Shown: positions 1 to 15,000, counted from the stretch's first letter. The stretch is DNA of 64,000 nt from JAHRAW01 sp965243285 (GCA_965243285.1 OZ251537.1:310001-374000); one strand, 5' to 3'. Numbers and translations: made by a program. Notes: a model not told the origin generated them from the sequence alone.

Positions 1-3000
1 GGGCGGCATTCGGGCCGACCAGGGTGTAGGTGAAATCTCCCAAACCGTTGGGGCCGTAGCCGATGACTTCCGGCAACGGCATGGCGGCGGTGATTGCCTG
101 GTTTATCGGGTGGTTTTGATTGCCAGGCAAGGGCTTAAAGACCGGGCCGTCGATGCTGACGGTGAAGGTCGCTTCCACCGGGGCGATGGGATTGTCGGCG
201 GTGTAGGTGAGTAGGATGGGGTTGGCAGTTGGCTTCTCCGGCTCACCGGACAAAACTAGGGTGGCCGCATCGAAGGTCAATCCAGGCAGGACATCGGGAT
301 GCCCGGGCGACAGGTGGTTGCTCTCGGCATCCCGCGAGGTCAGGGTGTAAGTAAATGAGTCCGTGGCGGCCGACTCGGCTTCCGGCAAGGTCAGGTCGAC
401 CGTCGCGCCGGCGACATAGGTTTTGTGTTCCGGCTGGGCGTTGAATTCCGGGCCGGCGATGCTGGCGGTGAAGGTCGCCGTCAGCCTGCTGCTGGAATCG
501 GCGGCGATATAGGTCAATTGGACATCGTCTACCTTATTGGGGGTGCCGGACAGGGTTCGCGTGCCATCATCAAAGGCAAAACCGGCCGGCAGGTCTCTGG
601 TGTTGCCGCTGCTGTTGTCGGTGCCGGTGCCGGTCATGCTGTAGGTCACGGCGCCGATATTGCCGGTGACTGACGGCAAGGTTAAGGCGGTTATCGCCAC
701 ACCCGCATCGTATTCTTGGTTCGATGGTAGGTCGCCGTCGAAAGCCAGCCGGGTGACATTGATGGCGAATATCGCATCCACCACATTGCCGTAGCGGTCG
801 GTGGCGGCGTAGGTGAACCGCGTGTTGTCTATCGCGGTGGGCGTGCCATGCAAAATGCGGCGGGCAGCGCTGAAATTCAGCCCGGCCGGCAAAGTGTCGC
901 CGGCCGCGCTCAAGGTGTAGGTGATGGGCCCGGCGCCGCTGGTGGCGGACGGCAAAGTCAGCGCCTCGATGGGCTGGTCGATGGGGTAGTTTTGCTCGCC
1001 CGGCAAGTCGCCTGCGAACGCTGGGCCGGTGACGGCGAAGGTGAATCTGGCCGTCACCGTGCTGCTGGCATCGGTGGCCGAGTAGGTCAATTCCACGGCC
1101 GCAGCGGCGGTGGTCGGCGTGCCGAATAGTCTTCGGGTGGTGGGGCTGAAGGTGAGGCCGGGCGGCAGATTGCGGTTCGCAGCGGTGCCGCCGGCGCCTA
1201 GCAGCGCGTAGGTGACCTCGCCGATGTCGCCGCCGACCGGCGGCATGGTCAGGGCGATGCTGTCGCCGGCGGCGTAGGTTAGGGCGCCGGGCGGGGCATA
1301 GGCGAAGAACAACTGGGCGATGTTGATGCGGAAGGTCGCCGTTGCCGTATTGCCGTAGCGGTCGGTGACCGTGTAGGTGAGCGTGCTGCTGCCGTAAATG
1401 TCAGGCGTGCCATCGAAAACCAAGGTGGTGGTGTTAAATCTAAGCCCAGACGACAGGTAGCCGCCGGCGCCGAGCAGCGTGTAGGTCAAATCTTCGGCGC
1501 CAGTGGCTGACGGCAGGGTGATGGCGGCAATCGGCTGGTGTATCGGGTAGTTTTGCTCGCCCGGCACGGCGGTGTCGAACGCTGGGCCGGTGATGGCGAC
1601 GGTGAAATTCGCCACCACCGTGCTGCTCGAATCGGTAGCCGTGTAGGTCAATTCGACGGCGTTTTCGGTCGCTATCTCGGCCGTGCCGGAGAGGCTTTGC
1701 GTGGCCGGGTCGAAGATGAGGGCGGGCGGCAGGTTGTGGCCGGCTGGGTCGGCCTCCGAGGCATCGCCGTCGGGGCCTACCAGGGTGTAGGTCACGGCGC
1801 CGATATTGCCGGCCACTGTTGGCAGGGTGAGGGTTATCGGCGTGCCGGCGGCGTAGAGTTGGGGCCTGGGGGCGGCGCTGGTGAAAGCCAGATGGGCGAC
1901 ATTAATGGTGAAGGTCGCAGTCACCACATTGCCGTAGCGGTCGGCGGCGGCGTAGGTGAGCAGCGTGGCGGCGATTTCGGTGGGCCTGCCCTCCAAAAGG
2001 CGGGCCGTGGCGGCGGCGTCAAAGGCCAAGCCGGGCGGCAAGTTGTCGTTGCTCGGGTCATTATCCGCGCCATTGCCATGTTCACCGAGCAAGGTGTAGG
2101 CGATAGGCCCGGCGCCGCTGGCCGAGGGCAGCGTGACGGCGGCGATGACCTCGTTCAGCGGGTAGTTTTGGTCGCCCGGCAAGTCGCCGATGAACGCTGG
2201 CCCGGTGATGAAGACGGTGAATCTCGCCGTCAGCATGCTGCTGGAATCGGCGGCGTCCACGGCGGCGTAGGTTAATTCGGTGGCGCCGGCTTGTTGCGGC
2301 GTGCCGCTCAAAATGCGGTTGTCGGCCTCGAAAACCATGCCGAGGGGCAGGTTGTGATTGGCTGGGTCGGCCTCCGAGGCGTCGCCGCCGGGGCCTACCA
2401 GGGTGTAGGTCACCAGGCCGATATTGCCCACCGCCGCCGGCAGGGTGAGGGCCGCGGTGGCCGCCAAATCCGTGCCGGCGGCGTAGGTTTGGTCGCCGGG
2501 GTCCGCCGTGGCGAACGATAACTCGGTGATGTTGACCATAAACCTGGCGGTTAGCCGATTGTCGTAGCGGTCGGCTGCGGTGTAGGTGAGCATGGTGCCG
2601 CCGATGGCGCTCGGGAGGCCGACCATGGCGCGATCGGCGGTGATGTACGACAGCCCGGGCGGCAGTCTGGGGTCTGCTGGCGTGCCGTCGGGGCCGAATA
2701 AGGTGTAGCTGAGGGCCGCGGCGCCGCTGGCCGGCGGCAAAGTGAAGGGGTCGATTTGCCCATCCAGCGGATAGTTTTGGTCGCTCGGGCTGGCGCCGAT
2801 GAACGCCGGGCCGGTGATGGTGAGGGTGAAGGTGGCGGTCACGGCGCCGAAGGTGCCGTCGGTGGCGGTGTAAAGCAGCGTGGCGGCATCCACATATTGC
2901 GGCGTGCCGCTCAAAATTAGCGTGGCTGGGTCGAAATTCAGCCCGATGGGTAGGGTGTCGGTGGCCGCATCGCGCTCGGTGGTATCGCCGATTTCGGTGA

Positions 3001-6000
3001 GGGTATAGACCACTGCGCCGATGTTGGCGGTGACCGCCGGCAAGGTGATGGCGGTGCCGGCGGCCGCCGTGAGGGCGGCGCCGGCGGCGATGGCGCTATC
3101 GCCCGGGGTCGCCCCGGCGAACGCCAGGGTGAGCACAGTAATGTTGAATCTGGCCTCGATTCGATTGCCGTAGCGGTCGGTTACGGCATAAATAAGCCTG
3201 GTGACGCTGGCGGCGGCGGGCGTGCCGGCCAACATGCGGTCGGCGCTGAAACTTAACCCAGGCGGCAGTTGGGGGGCATCTTCGGTGCCGCCGGGCCCAA
3301 ATAAGGTGTAGGTGAGCGGCGCCGCGCCGGCGGCCTCCGGCAGCGCCAGGGTTACCTCGCGTCCGCTCGGGTAGATTTGAGCGCTCGGCACTGCGCCGAC
3401 GAAGGCCGGGCCGGTGATGGTGACGGCGAATTGCGCGGTCACGGTGCTGTTGGAATCCGTGGCCGCGTAATTCAGCGTGACCGCTTCGGCCGCTGTGGTC
3501 GGCGTGCCGCTCAAAATCCGCGTGCCCGGGGCGAACGCCAGCCCGTCCGGCAAATTGTGCTCAGCCGCATCGAGGCTCGCGGCATCGCCGCCTGGCCCCA
3601 CCAGCGTGTAAATCACCGCGCCGATGTTGCCTTCCACTGGCGGCAAGGTGAGGGCGGTGTCGGCGGCCGAAGTGAGGGCCGTGCCGGCGGCGAATTGTTG
3701 CGCCACCGGCTGGCCTAAGGGGAAAGCCAGACGAATGACATTGATGGCGAACTCCGCGCTCACCGCATTGCCGTAGCGGTCGGTGGCGGTGTAGGTGAGT
3801 TGTGTTTGGCCGAGGGCCGTGGGGGCGCCGGACAACACGCGGTCGGCTGCGTAGGTCAGCCCGGCGGGTCGGTTGGGGGCTGCGGCGCTGCCGCCGCGGC
3901 CAAACAGGGTGTAGGTTATCGGCGCGGCGCCGCTGGCCTCGGGCAGCGCAATGGGGTCGATGGGTTCGCCGAGCGGGTAGTGTTGGTCGCCCGGCACGTC
4001 GGCGGGGAACGCCGGGCCGGTGATGGTAACGGCGAAGTTCGCGCTCAAGGTGCTGCTGGAATCGGCCGCGGTATAGGTTAATTCCACCTCGGCCACCGTT
4101 TGCGGCGTGCCGGACATGGCGCTGTCGGCGGCGCTATAGGTGAGGCCGCGCGGCAGATGGTGGTTGCCCGGGTCGGCGCCCGCATCGTCTTGGTGGCCGC
4201 TCAAGGTATACACCACATCGCCGACATTGCCGGTCACGCGCGGCAGGGGGAGGGTTATCGGCGTGCCGGCGGCATAGATTTGCGCGCTCGGGGCTACCGA
4301 GGTGAACACCAACTGGGTGATATTGACCATAAACATGGCCGACACCACATTGCCATAGCGGTCGGTGGCGGCGTAGGTGAGCGCGGTCTGGCCTAAGGCG
4401 GTGGGCGTGCCGGATAAGGTGCGGGCGGCGGCGTTAGCGGTGGCGATGGCGTTGAATATCAAGCCGGGCGGCAAGCCGTCGTTGCTGCGGTCAGTATCCG
4501 TGCCATCGCCGTCGGCGCCGAGCAAGGTGTAGGCGAAGGCCTCGGCGCCCATCGCCAGCGGCAAGGTCAGCGGGGTGATTTCCGCCTGGCTCGGGTAGTT
4601 TTGATCATCCAACGGCAAGACCACGCCAGCGGCGAACACCGGGCCGGTGATGGTGACGGTGAAACTCTCGGTCACGGCGCCGAAGGTGCCGTCGGTGGCG
4701 GTATACAACAGCGTGGCTTCATCCACATATTGCGGCGTGCCGCTCAAAATTCGCGTGCCCGGGTCGAAACTCATGCCCACCGGCAAGACATCGGTGGCTG
4801 CATCGCGCTCGGTGGCGTCGCGGCTCTCGATTAGGGTGTACACCACCTCATCACTGGGGCTGATGTGGCCGCTGACCGCTGGCAAGGTGATGGCGGTGTC
4901 GGCGGCTGCCGTCAGCGCCGTGCCGGCGGCGAAGGTTGCATCGCCCGGGGTCGCGCCGTCAAACTCCAACCCGAGGATAGTGAGCGTAAACAGCGCCGAC
5001 ACATCATTGCCGAAGCGGTCGACGGCGGTGTAGGTGAGCATGCTTTCGCCGAGGGCCGTGGGGCTGCCGGACAAAATGCGGCTAGCGGCGGCGGCGTCGA
5101 AACTAAGCCCGGGCGGCAAATTATCGGTCGCCGGGTCGTTATCTGAGGCGTCGCCGTCGGCGCCAATCAGCGTATAGACGAAGGCCCCGGCGCCGACCGC
5201 TGGCGGCAAGGTTACATCGATGCTCTGGCCGAGGGGGTGGTACTGGGCGGCTGGCGGCGTGGCGAAACTCGGGCCGGTGATGGTGAGGGTGAAGGTCGCC
5301 GTCAGCGCGCTGTATGTGCCGTCGGTGGCGGTGTACAGCAACCTGGCTTCATCCACATATTGCGGCGTGCCGCTCAAAATTCGCGTGCCCGAGTCGAAAC
5401 TCAAGCCCCCCGGCAAGGCGTCGGCTGCGCTATCCGTGGCGTCGCTGACGCGCAGTGCATAAACCACATCGGCGCTATCGCCGATAGTGCCGGTGACGGC
5501 TGGCAAGGTGATGGCGGTGCCGGCGGCGGCCGTGAGCGCGGTGCCGACCAGCACCATTTCATCGCCCGGGGGGCCGCCGACGAAGGTCAGTTCGATGACA
5601 TTAAGGATGAAGGTGGTGTCCACCTCATTGCCGTAGCGGTCGGCGGCGGCGTAGGTGAGCGGGAAGTCGCCGAGCGCCGTGGGCCGGCCGGATAGGATGC
5701 GGGCGGCGGCATCGGCCTCGAAAACCAGCCCAGCCGGCAAATTATCGTTCGCCGCATCATCATCGCCGGCGGCGCCACTCAGGGTGTAGGTGAAATCGCC
5801 GGCGCCGCTGGCCAGCGGCAGCGTCATGGCGTTCATCTCCTCCCCGAGCGCGACCTTCAGCGCCGGCAACGGCGTCTCGACGGCGAAAGTCGGGCCGGTG
5901 ATGGTGACGGTGAAACTGGCCGTGAGGAGGCGGTCGTTTTGCGCCTCCGTATCATCGCGGCTATCGGCAGCGGTATACATCAGCACGAAATCGCCCGCAT

Positions 6001-9000
6001 TTTGCGGCGTGCCGCTCAACTCCAGCGTGGCGGCATCGAAAACCATGCCGGCCGGCAGGTTGTCGGTCGCCGGGTTGTTATCCGAGGCGTCGCCGTCGAC
6101 CCCGGTCAGGGTGTAGGTCACGGCGCCGAGATTGCCCTCGACCGCCGGCAGGATGATGGCATTGCCGCCCTCGGCCGTGAGCGCCTCGCCGGCGGCGGCG
6201 CTTTCATCGCCCGGGGGGCCGCCGACGAAGGCCAATTCGAGCACATGTACAGTGAACATCGCATCGCTCGCATTGCCGTAACTATCGGTCGCGGCATAGG
6301 TGAGCAAGGTGGCGCCGGCGGCGGTGAGGGTGCCGGATAAAACGCGGCTGGCGGCGTCGAAATCAAGCCCAGGCGGCCGTTTGGGGTCATCCTCATCGCC
6401 GCCGGGGCCGCGCACGGTGTAGGTGACAGGGCCCGGCGCCATGCTGTTAGCGGCCAGCAAGGTCAGTGCCGGGAGGTCGTCGCCCACCACATAGGTTTGG
6501 TCGGCAAACACCGCCTCGGCGCCCTCGACGGTGAATGTCGGGCCGGTGATGGTGATGGAAAATGGCAGCGTCGCCTCGCTATGGGCATCGGCTGCGATGT
6601 ACGCCATGGGGAAATCGCCCGCATTTTGCGGCGTGCCGCTCAACTCCAGCGTATCGGCATCGAAAGATAAATCGGCCGGCGGATTGGGGCTGCCGTCGGC
6701 GCCGAATAACGCGTACCTCAACGGGCCGATGTTGTCGGTGGCTTGGGGCAGGCTCAGCGGCGTAATGGCGGCGCCGGCGGCGTAGGTTTGGTCGCCCGGG
6801 CCGGCGTCGACAAAGGCTAACTCGAGCACTTCCACCACAACGGCGGCGGTGTCCGCATTGCCGTATTGGTCGGCGGCGCTATAGACCAAAGATATGCGCC
6901 CGGCGGCGCCCGGTGTGCCTGATAAAACGCGGCTTTCGCCATCGAAAACCAGCCCCGGCAGCACCTCATCCAAAGCCACATTGCCGGGCCCGGTGAGGGT
7001 GTAGGTCAGGTCGATCATGGCGGTGGCGGTGGGGAAGGTGAGCGCGGTGATATTGCTACCGGCCGGATAAAGTTGCGCCGGCGGCGGCGGCCCATCCAAC
7101 ACCGGGCCGATGACGGTGACTTCGAATATCGCTTGCACCGTATTGCTTAAGATATCGTTGGATTCATAGGTCAGCGAAAACACCCCAGCTCTGCTCGGCG
7201 TGCCGTACAACACCCGATTAGCGGCGGAAAAGCGCAGCCCCTGGGCGGTGATGCCCACCAATCCGCCGCCGGCGCTGGTCAGGGTGTAAGAGGTATCCAG
7301 CGCCAAAGCGGCCGTGGTCGGCAGGGTTAACTCGGCGATGGGCACGCCGGCATGATAATCAGGCGTCTGCGGCGTGGCGACCAACCCGTAGGCGCTGATA
7401 GTGACTTCGAAATCCACCGTGGCCGTTATACCTTGTGAATCGGTGGCCGCATAAGTGAGGCGGGTGGTGGTGGGGCGGGCCGAGGGCCGGCCGCTCATCA
7501 CGCGGCTATCGGCATCAAAAGCCAGACCGCCCAAGGTCGTGGATAAGGCGACGCCATTGGGGCCGGTCAGGGTGTAGATGAGGGTGTCATCCTCGTCGCC
7601 GCCGCTGGCTTGGATTAAGGTCAGGTCGACTACGGTGACCCAGGCGGTATAGGTTTGCGCCGGCGGCGCTTGCGCGAAATGCAAATCAAGCACATGGATG
7701 GTGAAATTCGCCGTGCCCTCGTTGCCGACCTCGTCGGTTGCCAGGTAGGTTATGAGGGTGCTGCCCAGGGCGCTCGGGGTGCCGGATAAAACGCGGTTAT
7801 CGGCGGCGAAAACCAGCCCGGCCGGCAGTTTGCGGTCGGTCTCCGTGGCCCCTGGTCCGCTCAGAACATAGGTGATGAGGCCGCGGCCGGTGGTGGGCGG
7901 CAAGGTGATGGCGGTGATGGCGGCATCGCGCAGGAAGTACCTATCGACTAAGGCCTCCACATCATGTTGCGGGCCTAGTACGGTGAGCAAGAACTCCGTG
8001 CTGAGGATTTCGCCGTCGGCGAAGGTGGCGCGGTAGGTGAGGCGCGAGACGCCCACTATCTGCGGCGTGCCGGACAACACCGCGATATCGCCATCAACCG
8101 ACAGCACGCTGCTATCGGGAAAATCATCATCATCTTCGCTCGCATTGGGTCCGCGCACCACCAACGGGTTTTGCGCCGCCAAATCACCGCCGCCGACGAT
8201 GTCCGGCAGGGTCACAATGAATTGGGGGGCGCCGATGAGATAGGTTTGGTCTGGCACCTGGGCCGCGAAAGCGCGGCGGGTGGCGACCGTAAACACCGCA
8301 TCATCGGAGACGTTGCCGTAGCGGTCGGTGGCGACATAGGTGAGCGCCACGCTCAAGCCGCCGAGGCTGGGCTGGCCCACCAAGGCGCGCCCATCGGCAT
8401 CGAAAGACAGCCCCGGCAGAGCCGCGCCGACCGCGCTGTCGGCAGCCGTCACCGCGTAGGTAAACGGCTCCGCGCCGGTGGCGGTCGGCAGCGTATTCGA
8501 GGCCGCGCTGCCGACCGAATAGGTGAGGTTGGGCGGCGTCGGCGCCGATGGCCCGGTGATGGTGACGCTAAAGCCCTGCTGGCGGGTGATTCCATCGACC
8601 ACCGAGGCGTAGGTGAGCGGGAAAATATCGGCGCGGGTAGGCACGCCGGCTAAAACCCGCGTAGTCGGCGTAAAGGACAGCCCCGGCGGCAAATTGGGCG
8701 CTTGGTCGCTGCCGTCGGCGCCATATAGGGCATAACCCGAAGCCGTGCCGACGGTGACCGGCGGCAGGGTGAGCGCCACGCTCTCGCCGGCCGCATAGGT
8801 CTGCCCGGCCAAGTCGGCGTCTAAGGCGCTGACCACATGGATGTAGAACTCCTCATCGACAATATTTCCGTATTGATCGCTGGCGACATAGCGAATGGTG
8901 GTGTTGGCGCTGCCGATGACGGTGGGCGTGCCGGTGAGGCGCAGCGATTGGACGACGGCCACCGCTGGATCATCCGGGGTGGGCACGGCATCCACATGGA
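1..9000 (-). repeat. higher-order two-domain (dimer) repeat within the giant gene
   Basis: Two alternating domain types are visible. Type A ends in a DRYGN-containing strand, followed by a short linker to LAF. Type B ends in FTVTITGP. Together they give a DNA period of roughly 560-630 bp. Near-identical stretches one dimer apart (about 4718-4775 and 5348-5405, with a third, more diverged copy at 2886-2945) indicate duplication of the pair as a unit. Alternation is clearest here and blurs towards the N-terminus. Confidence 0.75.
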
Positions 9001-12000
9001 AGGTCAATCCGGTCACCACATCGGCCACCGGGCCGTCAAAATAGAGGGCCGAGCCGGCGGCTTCCACGCGATGCGTCAGCGGCGTGGCGTGGCTGGTGAC
9101 GCGTAACAGGGTCACATCGCCCACATCCTCATCCACCACGGCGTTGTACTCCACCACATGGGTGGCATTGTTGGGGTCGTCTTGCAAGGCAACCAGTTCG
9201 AGGCTGGAGCCCAGCACCACCAGGCTAAAAAACGACTCCACAGTGCGCGGCTGCGGCGCCGTGTCGGTGGCGCGATAGGTCATGGGAATGACGGCGTCGA
9301 TGGCGGCGCTGCGGGGGCGCTGCGGCGTACCGCTGAGCACGCGGCTTTCGGCCTCGAAACTAAGCCCCGGCGCGGCGTTGCTCAACGCCGAGCGCCCGCC
9401 CCTTATCTCATAACTGGCTGGATAAAAGCCGCTGGCGGCCGGAAAAGTCAGCGGCGTGATGGGGATGCCGACGGTGTAGGTCTGGGTGGGCGGCAGCGCC
9501 GGCAGCGCCAAGCCTTCATACACCCGCACGGTGAAGGTGGCGGTGGAAACGCCGAATACATCGCTGGCGGTGTAGGTGAGCGTCACCTGTTTCACCGTGC
9601 TGGGAAGGCCGGAAAAATTGCGGGTCAAAAAGGCGAACTGCAGTCCCGGCAACACCGTATCCAACGCCGCGCCCTCGGGCCCGGTTAGGCTGTAGGTGAG
9701 TAGAGTGGTGACTCCCGCGGTGTCGGCGTGGGGCATGGTGGAGAGGTGATGGGTGTTGACCACTAAGACGCGCGCCGGCGGCAGCGATGCGAATATCGGG
9801 CCGCCGATAGTCACCGCGAAAATCTCGCGCAGTTGATTGCCGTGCGCGTCGGCGACCGCGTAGGTGAGGTCTATGGCCGCGGCGCCGCGCATCGGCGTGC
9901 CGCTCAACACCCTCGATTCGGCCTCGAAAACCAGCCCCGGCACGGCCTCCGCCAGGCCCACGCCGGCGGCCCTCAAGGTGTAGGCGAACGGCGCCACGCC
10001 GCCGCTGGAGACTGGCAAGGTGAGCGGCTCGATGGCGCTGCCGGCGGCATAATTTTGCGCCGCTAACGGCGGCGGCGGCTCGAAAGCCAGCCCGCTATCG
10101 ATGGTGACCGAGAAAACCGCGCTGGTGGCGTTGTCGGCGTTGTCGATGTCGGCCGCGGCGTAGGTCAACGAAAATTCGCCGGCTTCGGTCGGCGTGCCGT
10201 CCAGCACCAGCGTGTCGGCAGCGAAATCGATGCCGGCTGGACGGTCATCGCTGGACGCATCGGCCTCGGCGCCGCGCAAGGTATAGGCGATGTCGGCGCC
10301 GTCGCCGGCGGTCGGCAGCGTAATCGCCGTTATCGGCGCGCCGACGGTGAAGGATTGGTCGCCCGGCACGGCGGCATCGAAACTCAAGGTGGTGATGTGC
10401 AAGGTAAAGCGCGTCTCGATGAGGTTGTTATACGCATCCGTGGCGCTGTAAGTCATCTCGACGCTGCCCACATCGACTGCGGCCGGCGCGCCGCCGATGG
10501 TGCGGCTGGCGGATGGCGAGTAGGTTATCCAACTCGGTCGCATGGGGTCGGCTGCGCTGCCGCCGGGGCCGACCAAGGTATAGATAAACGGGGCGGCGCC
10601 GATGGCATCGGGCAGCGTGATGTCCACCGCTTCGCCGACCACCAAATATTTATCTGGCGGTATGAATTCAAATTCCGCCGGCGTGACCACGAACTCGAAC
10701 ATCAGTTGCGCGCTGTGGTCGGCGGCGGCGTGCGCATCGGCGGCGGCGGCGTAAGTCAAATCATAGGTGATGGGGGTGGCGCCGACCGTTTGCGCCGTAC
10801 CGGACAACACGATGGGGATGGGGCCGGTGGCCTCGGTGGCGCTGGACGCCAGCCCGGGCGGCAGCATGGGGTCCGCCAACGAGCCGTCGCGGCCGCGCAA
10901 GATGGCGGCGGTTACGGTATCGACAGCCGGGCCGCCTAGCACATCGGGCATGGTCACCGGGGTGATGACATCGCCGACGCCATAGGTTTGAGCCGCCACC
11001 TGGCCGTCAAAACCGCGCCGCACGCTCATGGTCAAAAACTCTTGCGGCGTCGGATTGGCGTAGCGGTCGCGGATATTGAAGGTGAACACGGTGACGCCGG
11101 CGTGGGTCGGCGTGCCGCCGATGGTTATCTCGCTGGTGCTGGAGTCGACATAAAGTTGCAAGCCGCGCACCGCGCCGCTACCAAGATCGAAATTAACCGG
11201 GCGGGCACCATCGTATCTTCGCAGCACGGTGAGCGGCACTTCCACGCCGACGGTATAAAAGTAGGTGTTTTGCGGCGCGAAGATGACGCTGGGGCCGCCG
11301 CTTATGGTGATTTCCAGCGCCGCATCCACCGCATTGTCGTATTTATCGAGGCCGCTGTAGGTATAGGTGACGACTGCCGCTGGGGTCATGGGCGTGCCGC
11401 TCAACACGCGGCTGTCGGCATCGAAAGTGAGCCCGTTCAAACTACCGCCGCGCCCGGCGCCGCCCAATAGGACGCGCAACGGCGTCGCGGCGGAGGTGAC
11501 CTCGGGCAGGGTCAGCGGGGTGATGGCGGTGCCGACCACATAATGCTGCGGCGGTGCCATAGCGCTGGCCAACGCCGGACCGCCGGTGACATGCACATCG
11601 AAAGCCGCCTGCAGCGTATTGAAGCGCGTGACCAGATAATACTGCCCGATGATGCCGGACTGGGTCGGCGCGCCGCTCAAAATGCGCGTGGCCGGGTCGA
11701 AAGTTAGCCCACGCACGATGCCGCTGTCATTGCCGGATACGGCGTAACTCACCGACGCAGCCGGCGGCGCCGGCGCTATGCCGCCGGTGGCGGGCGGCAT
11801 GGTGAGGGACAGTTCTTCATCCAGGGCAAAGGTCAGGTCGGGTAACGGCGGCAGCGCCAAAAACGGCGTGACATACACCGAAAATACGGCGCTGGAGACG
11901 CCACCGGCGTTGCTCGCGGTGAAGGTTAAATCGGTGCTGCCGAGGGCCGATAGCGAACCGTCCAAGCGGGCGTAATTGGGCTGCACATTGGTAATGCGGC

Positions 12001-15000
12001 GTAAATTTAAATTCACCCCGGGGGCGTTTAAGCCGAACAATTTGTAGGTGGGGTCGCCGCTGGCGGTGGGCAAATCCACGGTGCGGTCGAAATTGAACAA
12101 AAACGGCACATCCGGCGGCTGGCGTACAAAAATCGGGCCGCTGAAACTCACCTGAAAGGCCCCGCTGGCGCTTCTGATGGCGCCGTTTTCGTCGCCCGCC
12201 AGCGCCCCGACGCCGGTGTAGGTGAGGTTTATCGGCGCCGTCGCTTGGCGTGGCGTGCCGCTCACCACGCGGCTTAGCGGGTCAAAACTCAAGCCCGGGG
12301 CGACCGCCGCCAGCGTCTCGCCATCGGCATCGCGCAGGGTGTAGTTGATTTCGCCCGCGATGCCGTCCATATCGGCGACCGGCAAAGTGAACGGGGTGAT
12401 GGCGTCGCCGGCGGCGAACAATTGGTCGGCTAAGGGCGGCAGTTGCACGCCGGAGATGACCACATCGAAATTAAACGCGGCCGGGTTGCCATAGCGGTCG
12501 GTGGCGCTGTAGGTGAGCGCTGTGGTGCCAAATTGGGTGGGCGTGCCGCCGACAACGCGGCTATCGGCGTCGAAGGTGAGATTCGGAATCTCGGCCAAAT
12601 TCTTGCCATTGAGGTCGGTTAGGGCGTAGGTGAACGGGCCGGCGCCGCTGGCGGTCGGCAGGGTGAGCGGCTCGATGGCAACATCCGGCGGATAGTGCTG
12701 CGCCGGCAGTGGGGCTATGAAAGACGGCCCGGTGAGGGTGACCGTGAAGATGCTCTCGATGACGGCGTCGCTGCCGTCGGCGGCGGCGCCGGGGTCGGTG
12801 GCGCGGTAGGTGACGGTGGTGATGCCGACCGCCGTGGGGGTGCCGGATAAAGTATGCGGCGGGTGGAAGAACAGGCCGGCCAGCAGTTCGCGCTCGGTGG
12901 TCATGGCGGCTGAAGTCAGGCTATAGACCGGCTCGCCAGCGCCGCTGGCGGCCGGCAGTTGCACCGAAACCGCATCGCCGACGGCGAAGGTTAGGTCGTT
13001 TACCGCAGCCGTAAAGCCGCGCCCGATGTGGGCCGTAAACAAGGTGGAGTGGATATTGCCGAAGCGGTCGGTGACGCGATAGGTGAGCGCGAAGGCGCCG
13101 CCCTCGGCTGGCGTGCCGCTCAGCCCTCGGGTGGCGGCATCGAAGGCCAGGCCGCCCGGCAAATCGGCCACCCAATCGGCCGCATCATCGGCCGTCTCAT
13201 CCGCATCCACGCCCAATACGGCATAGGTGAGCGGCCGGGCGCCGGCATGGGCGGCGGCCACCGGCAGCGTGACGGTGGTGATGGCTTCGCCCACCGTGTA
13301 GGTGCGGTCAACCGGCTGCGGCGCTTGCGGGCCGGTGATGGTGATGAGCAGCGCCGCCGCGAGCGAATCGCTATAGGCGCCATCTGCGCGCACTGCATAA
13401 GCCAACTGCGCCACGGTGGCCAACTCCGCCGTGCCGCTTAAGATTCGCGTCGCCGGGTCGAAGTACAAGCCGAGCGAGGAAGCGACCTCGGCGCTCAAGG
13501 GCACTTGTTCGGCGCCGTAGTAGAGGGAGTAGATGTATTGCCCGGTGCCGCCGCTGGCGGCTGGCAATGTCACGGCGCCGATGTCCTGGCCGGCTTGAAA
13601 ACTCAAATCCGTCACCGTCGGGCGTATCAACTGCGGGTATACCTGCAGCGTGAAAAAGGCGCTGGCGGTGCCCGCATTATCGGTGGCGGTGTAGGTCAGC
13701 ACGGTAGTGCCGACTTGGGTGGGGGTTAAGGTGACGCGGCGGCTGGACGCATCAAACACCACGCCCGGCGCGGCCTCGGCCAGCGGCTGCTGGTTCGGCC
13801 CGGTGATGGCGTAGGCGATGCCGCCGCTGCCATTGGCGGCCGGCATGGTGAAAATAAGCCCGGCGCCGATGGTCACAGTGCGGTCTTCCGGCTGGCTGAC
13901 GAACGCCGGGCCAGCGATGGTGATATGGAAGTGGAAGCGCAAGGGGTCGTGGTCGATGCCATCGAAATGCCCCGAATATTGATACTGGGTTTTCGCTAAC
14001 ACCCCAAACGGCGTGCCGGACAACACCCCGCTTAGCGCATCGAAACTCAGCCCGGGTATGTCGAGGGGCGTTGTCGCGATGGTTTCGACCAACTCAAACC
14101 GCGGTTTGCCATCGCCGCCGCTCAAGGCCGGGAAGGTGAGCGGAATTATCGCTGCGCCGGCGGTGTAGGTTTGCTCCGGCACCGTATCGGCGGCAAAAGT
14201 AGCCGGCGGATAGATGCGTACATTAAAGGGCGCTGAAGAGGTGCCGACGCGGTCGGTGGCGGCATAGGTAAGGCTGGCTTGGCCGGCCTCGGTGGGCGAG
14301 TTGATATGTAGATAGCGCGGCTCGGGGTCGAAAGTCAGCCCGGCTAAGGTGGCGCTCAAGGGGGCGTTGCGCGGCCCGGTCATGGTGTACACCACGCTGA
14401 CCTCGCCGCTGCTGGCCACCGGCGGATAGTAGTAGCGGCTGATTCCGCCGACTACGGCGATGTCGCTCGGCAAGAGGTCGAAAACCGGCCCCAGCACCGC
14501 CGCCGCAAACTGCGCTTGGGCGCTGCCGTTAGGCGAAGTGGCGGTGTAGGTGAGCATGACGGCATCCGACGGGTAGGTCGGCGTGCCGCTGATGGCGCGG
14601 CTGGCGGGGTCGAAGGCCAGCCACGGCAGTTCGCTGAGATGGGCGCCGCTGGGTCCGCGCAGGGTGTACTCGAAAGCGCCGCCGCCGCCGCTGGCCGGCG
14701 GCAAGGTGACGCTGACCGCGGCCCCGGCCGGGTAATTTTGGTCGGCTATCGCCGCCACCGCCAGCGGCGCATTGACCGCCACCATAAAGCGCAACTCCGA
14801 GCGCCTGGCGGGGGAGATGACGGCCGCGTAGGTGAGTTCGGTTGCGCCTAAGGCGGTGGGCGTGCCGCGCAAAGTACGGCTGGCGGCGTCATACACCAAG
14901 CCCGGCGGCAAATTGCGGCTGGCGGCATTGCCGCCGGGGCCGGTTAATGAATAGGTATGCCCATCGGCGCTGATGGCGGTGGGCAAGACCAGGTCGGTGA

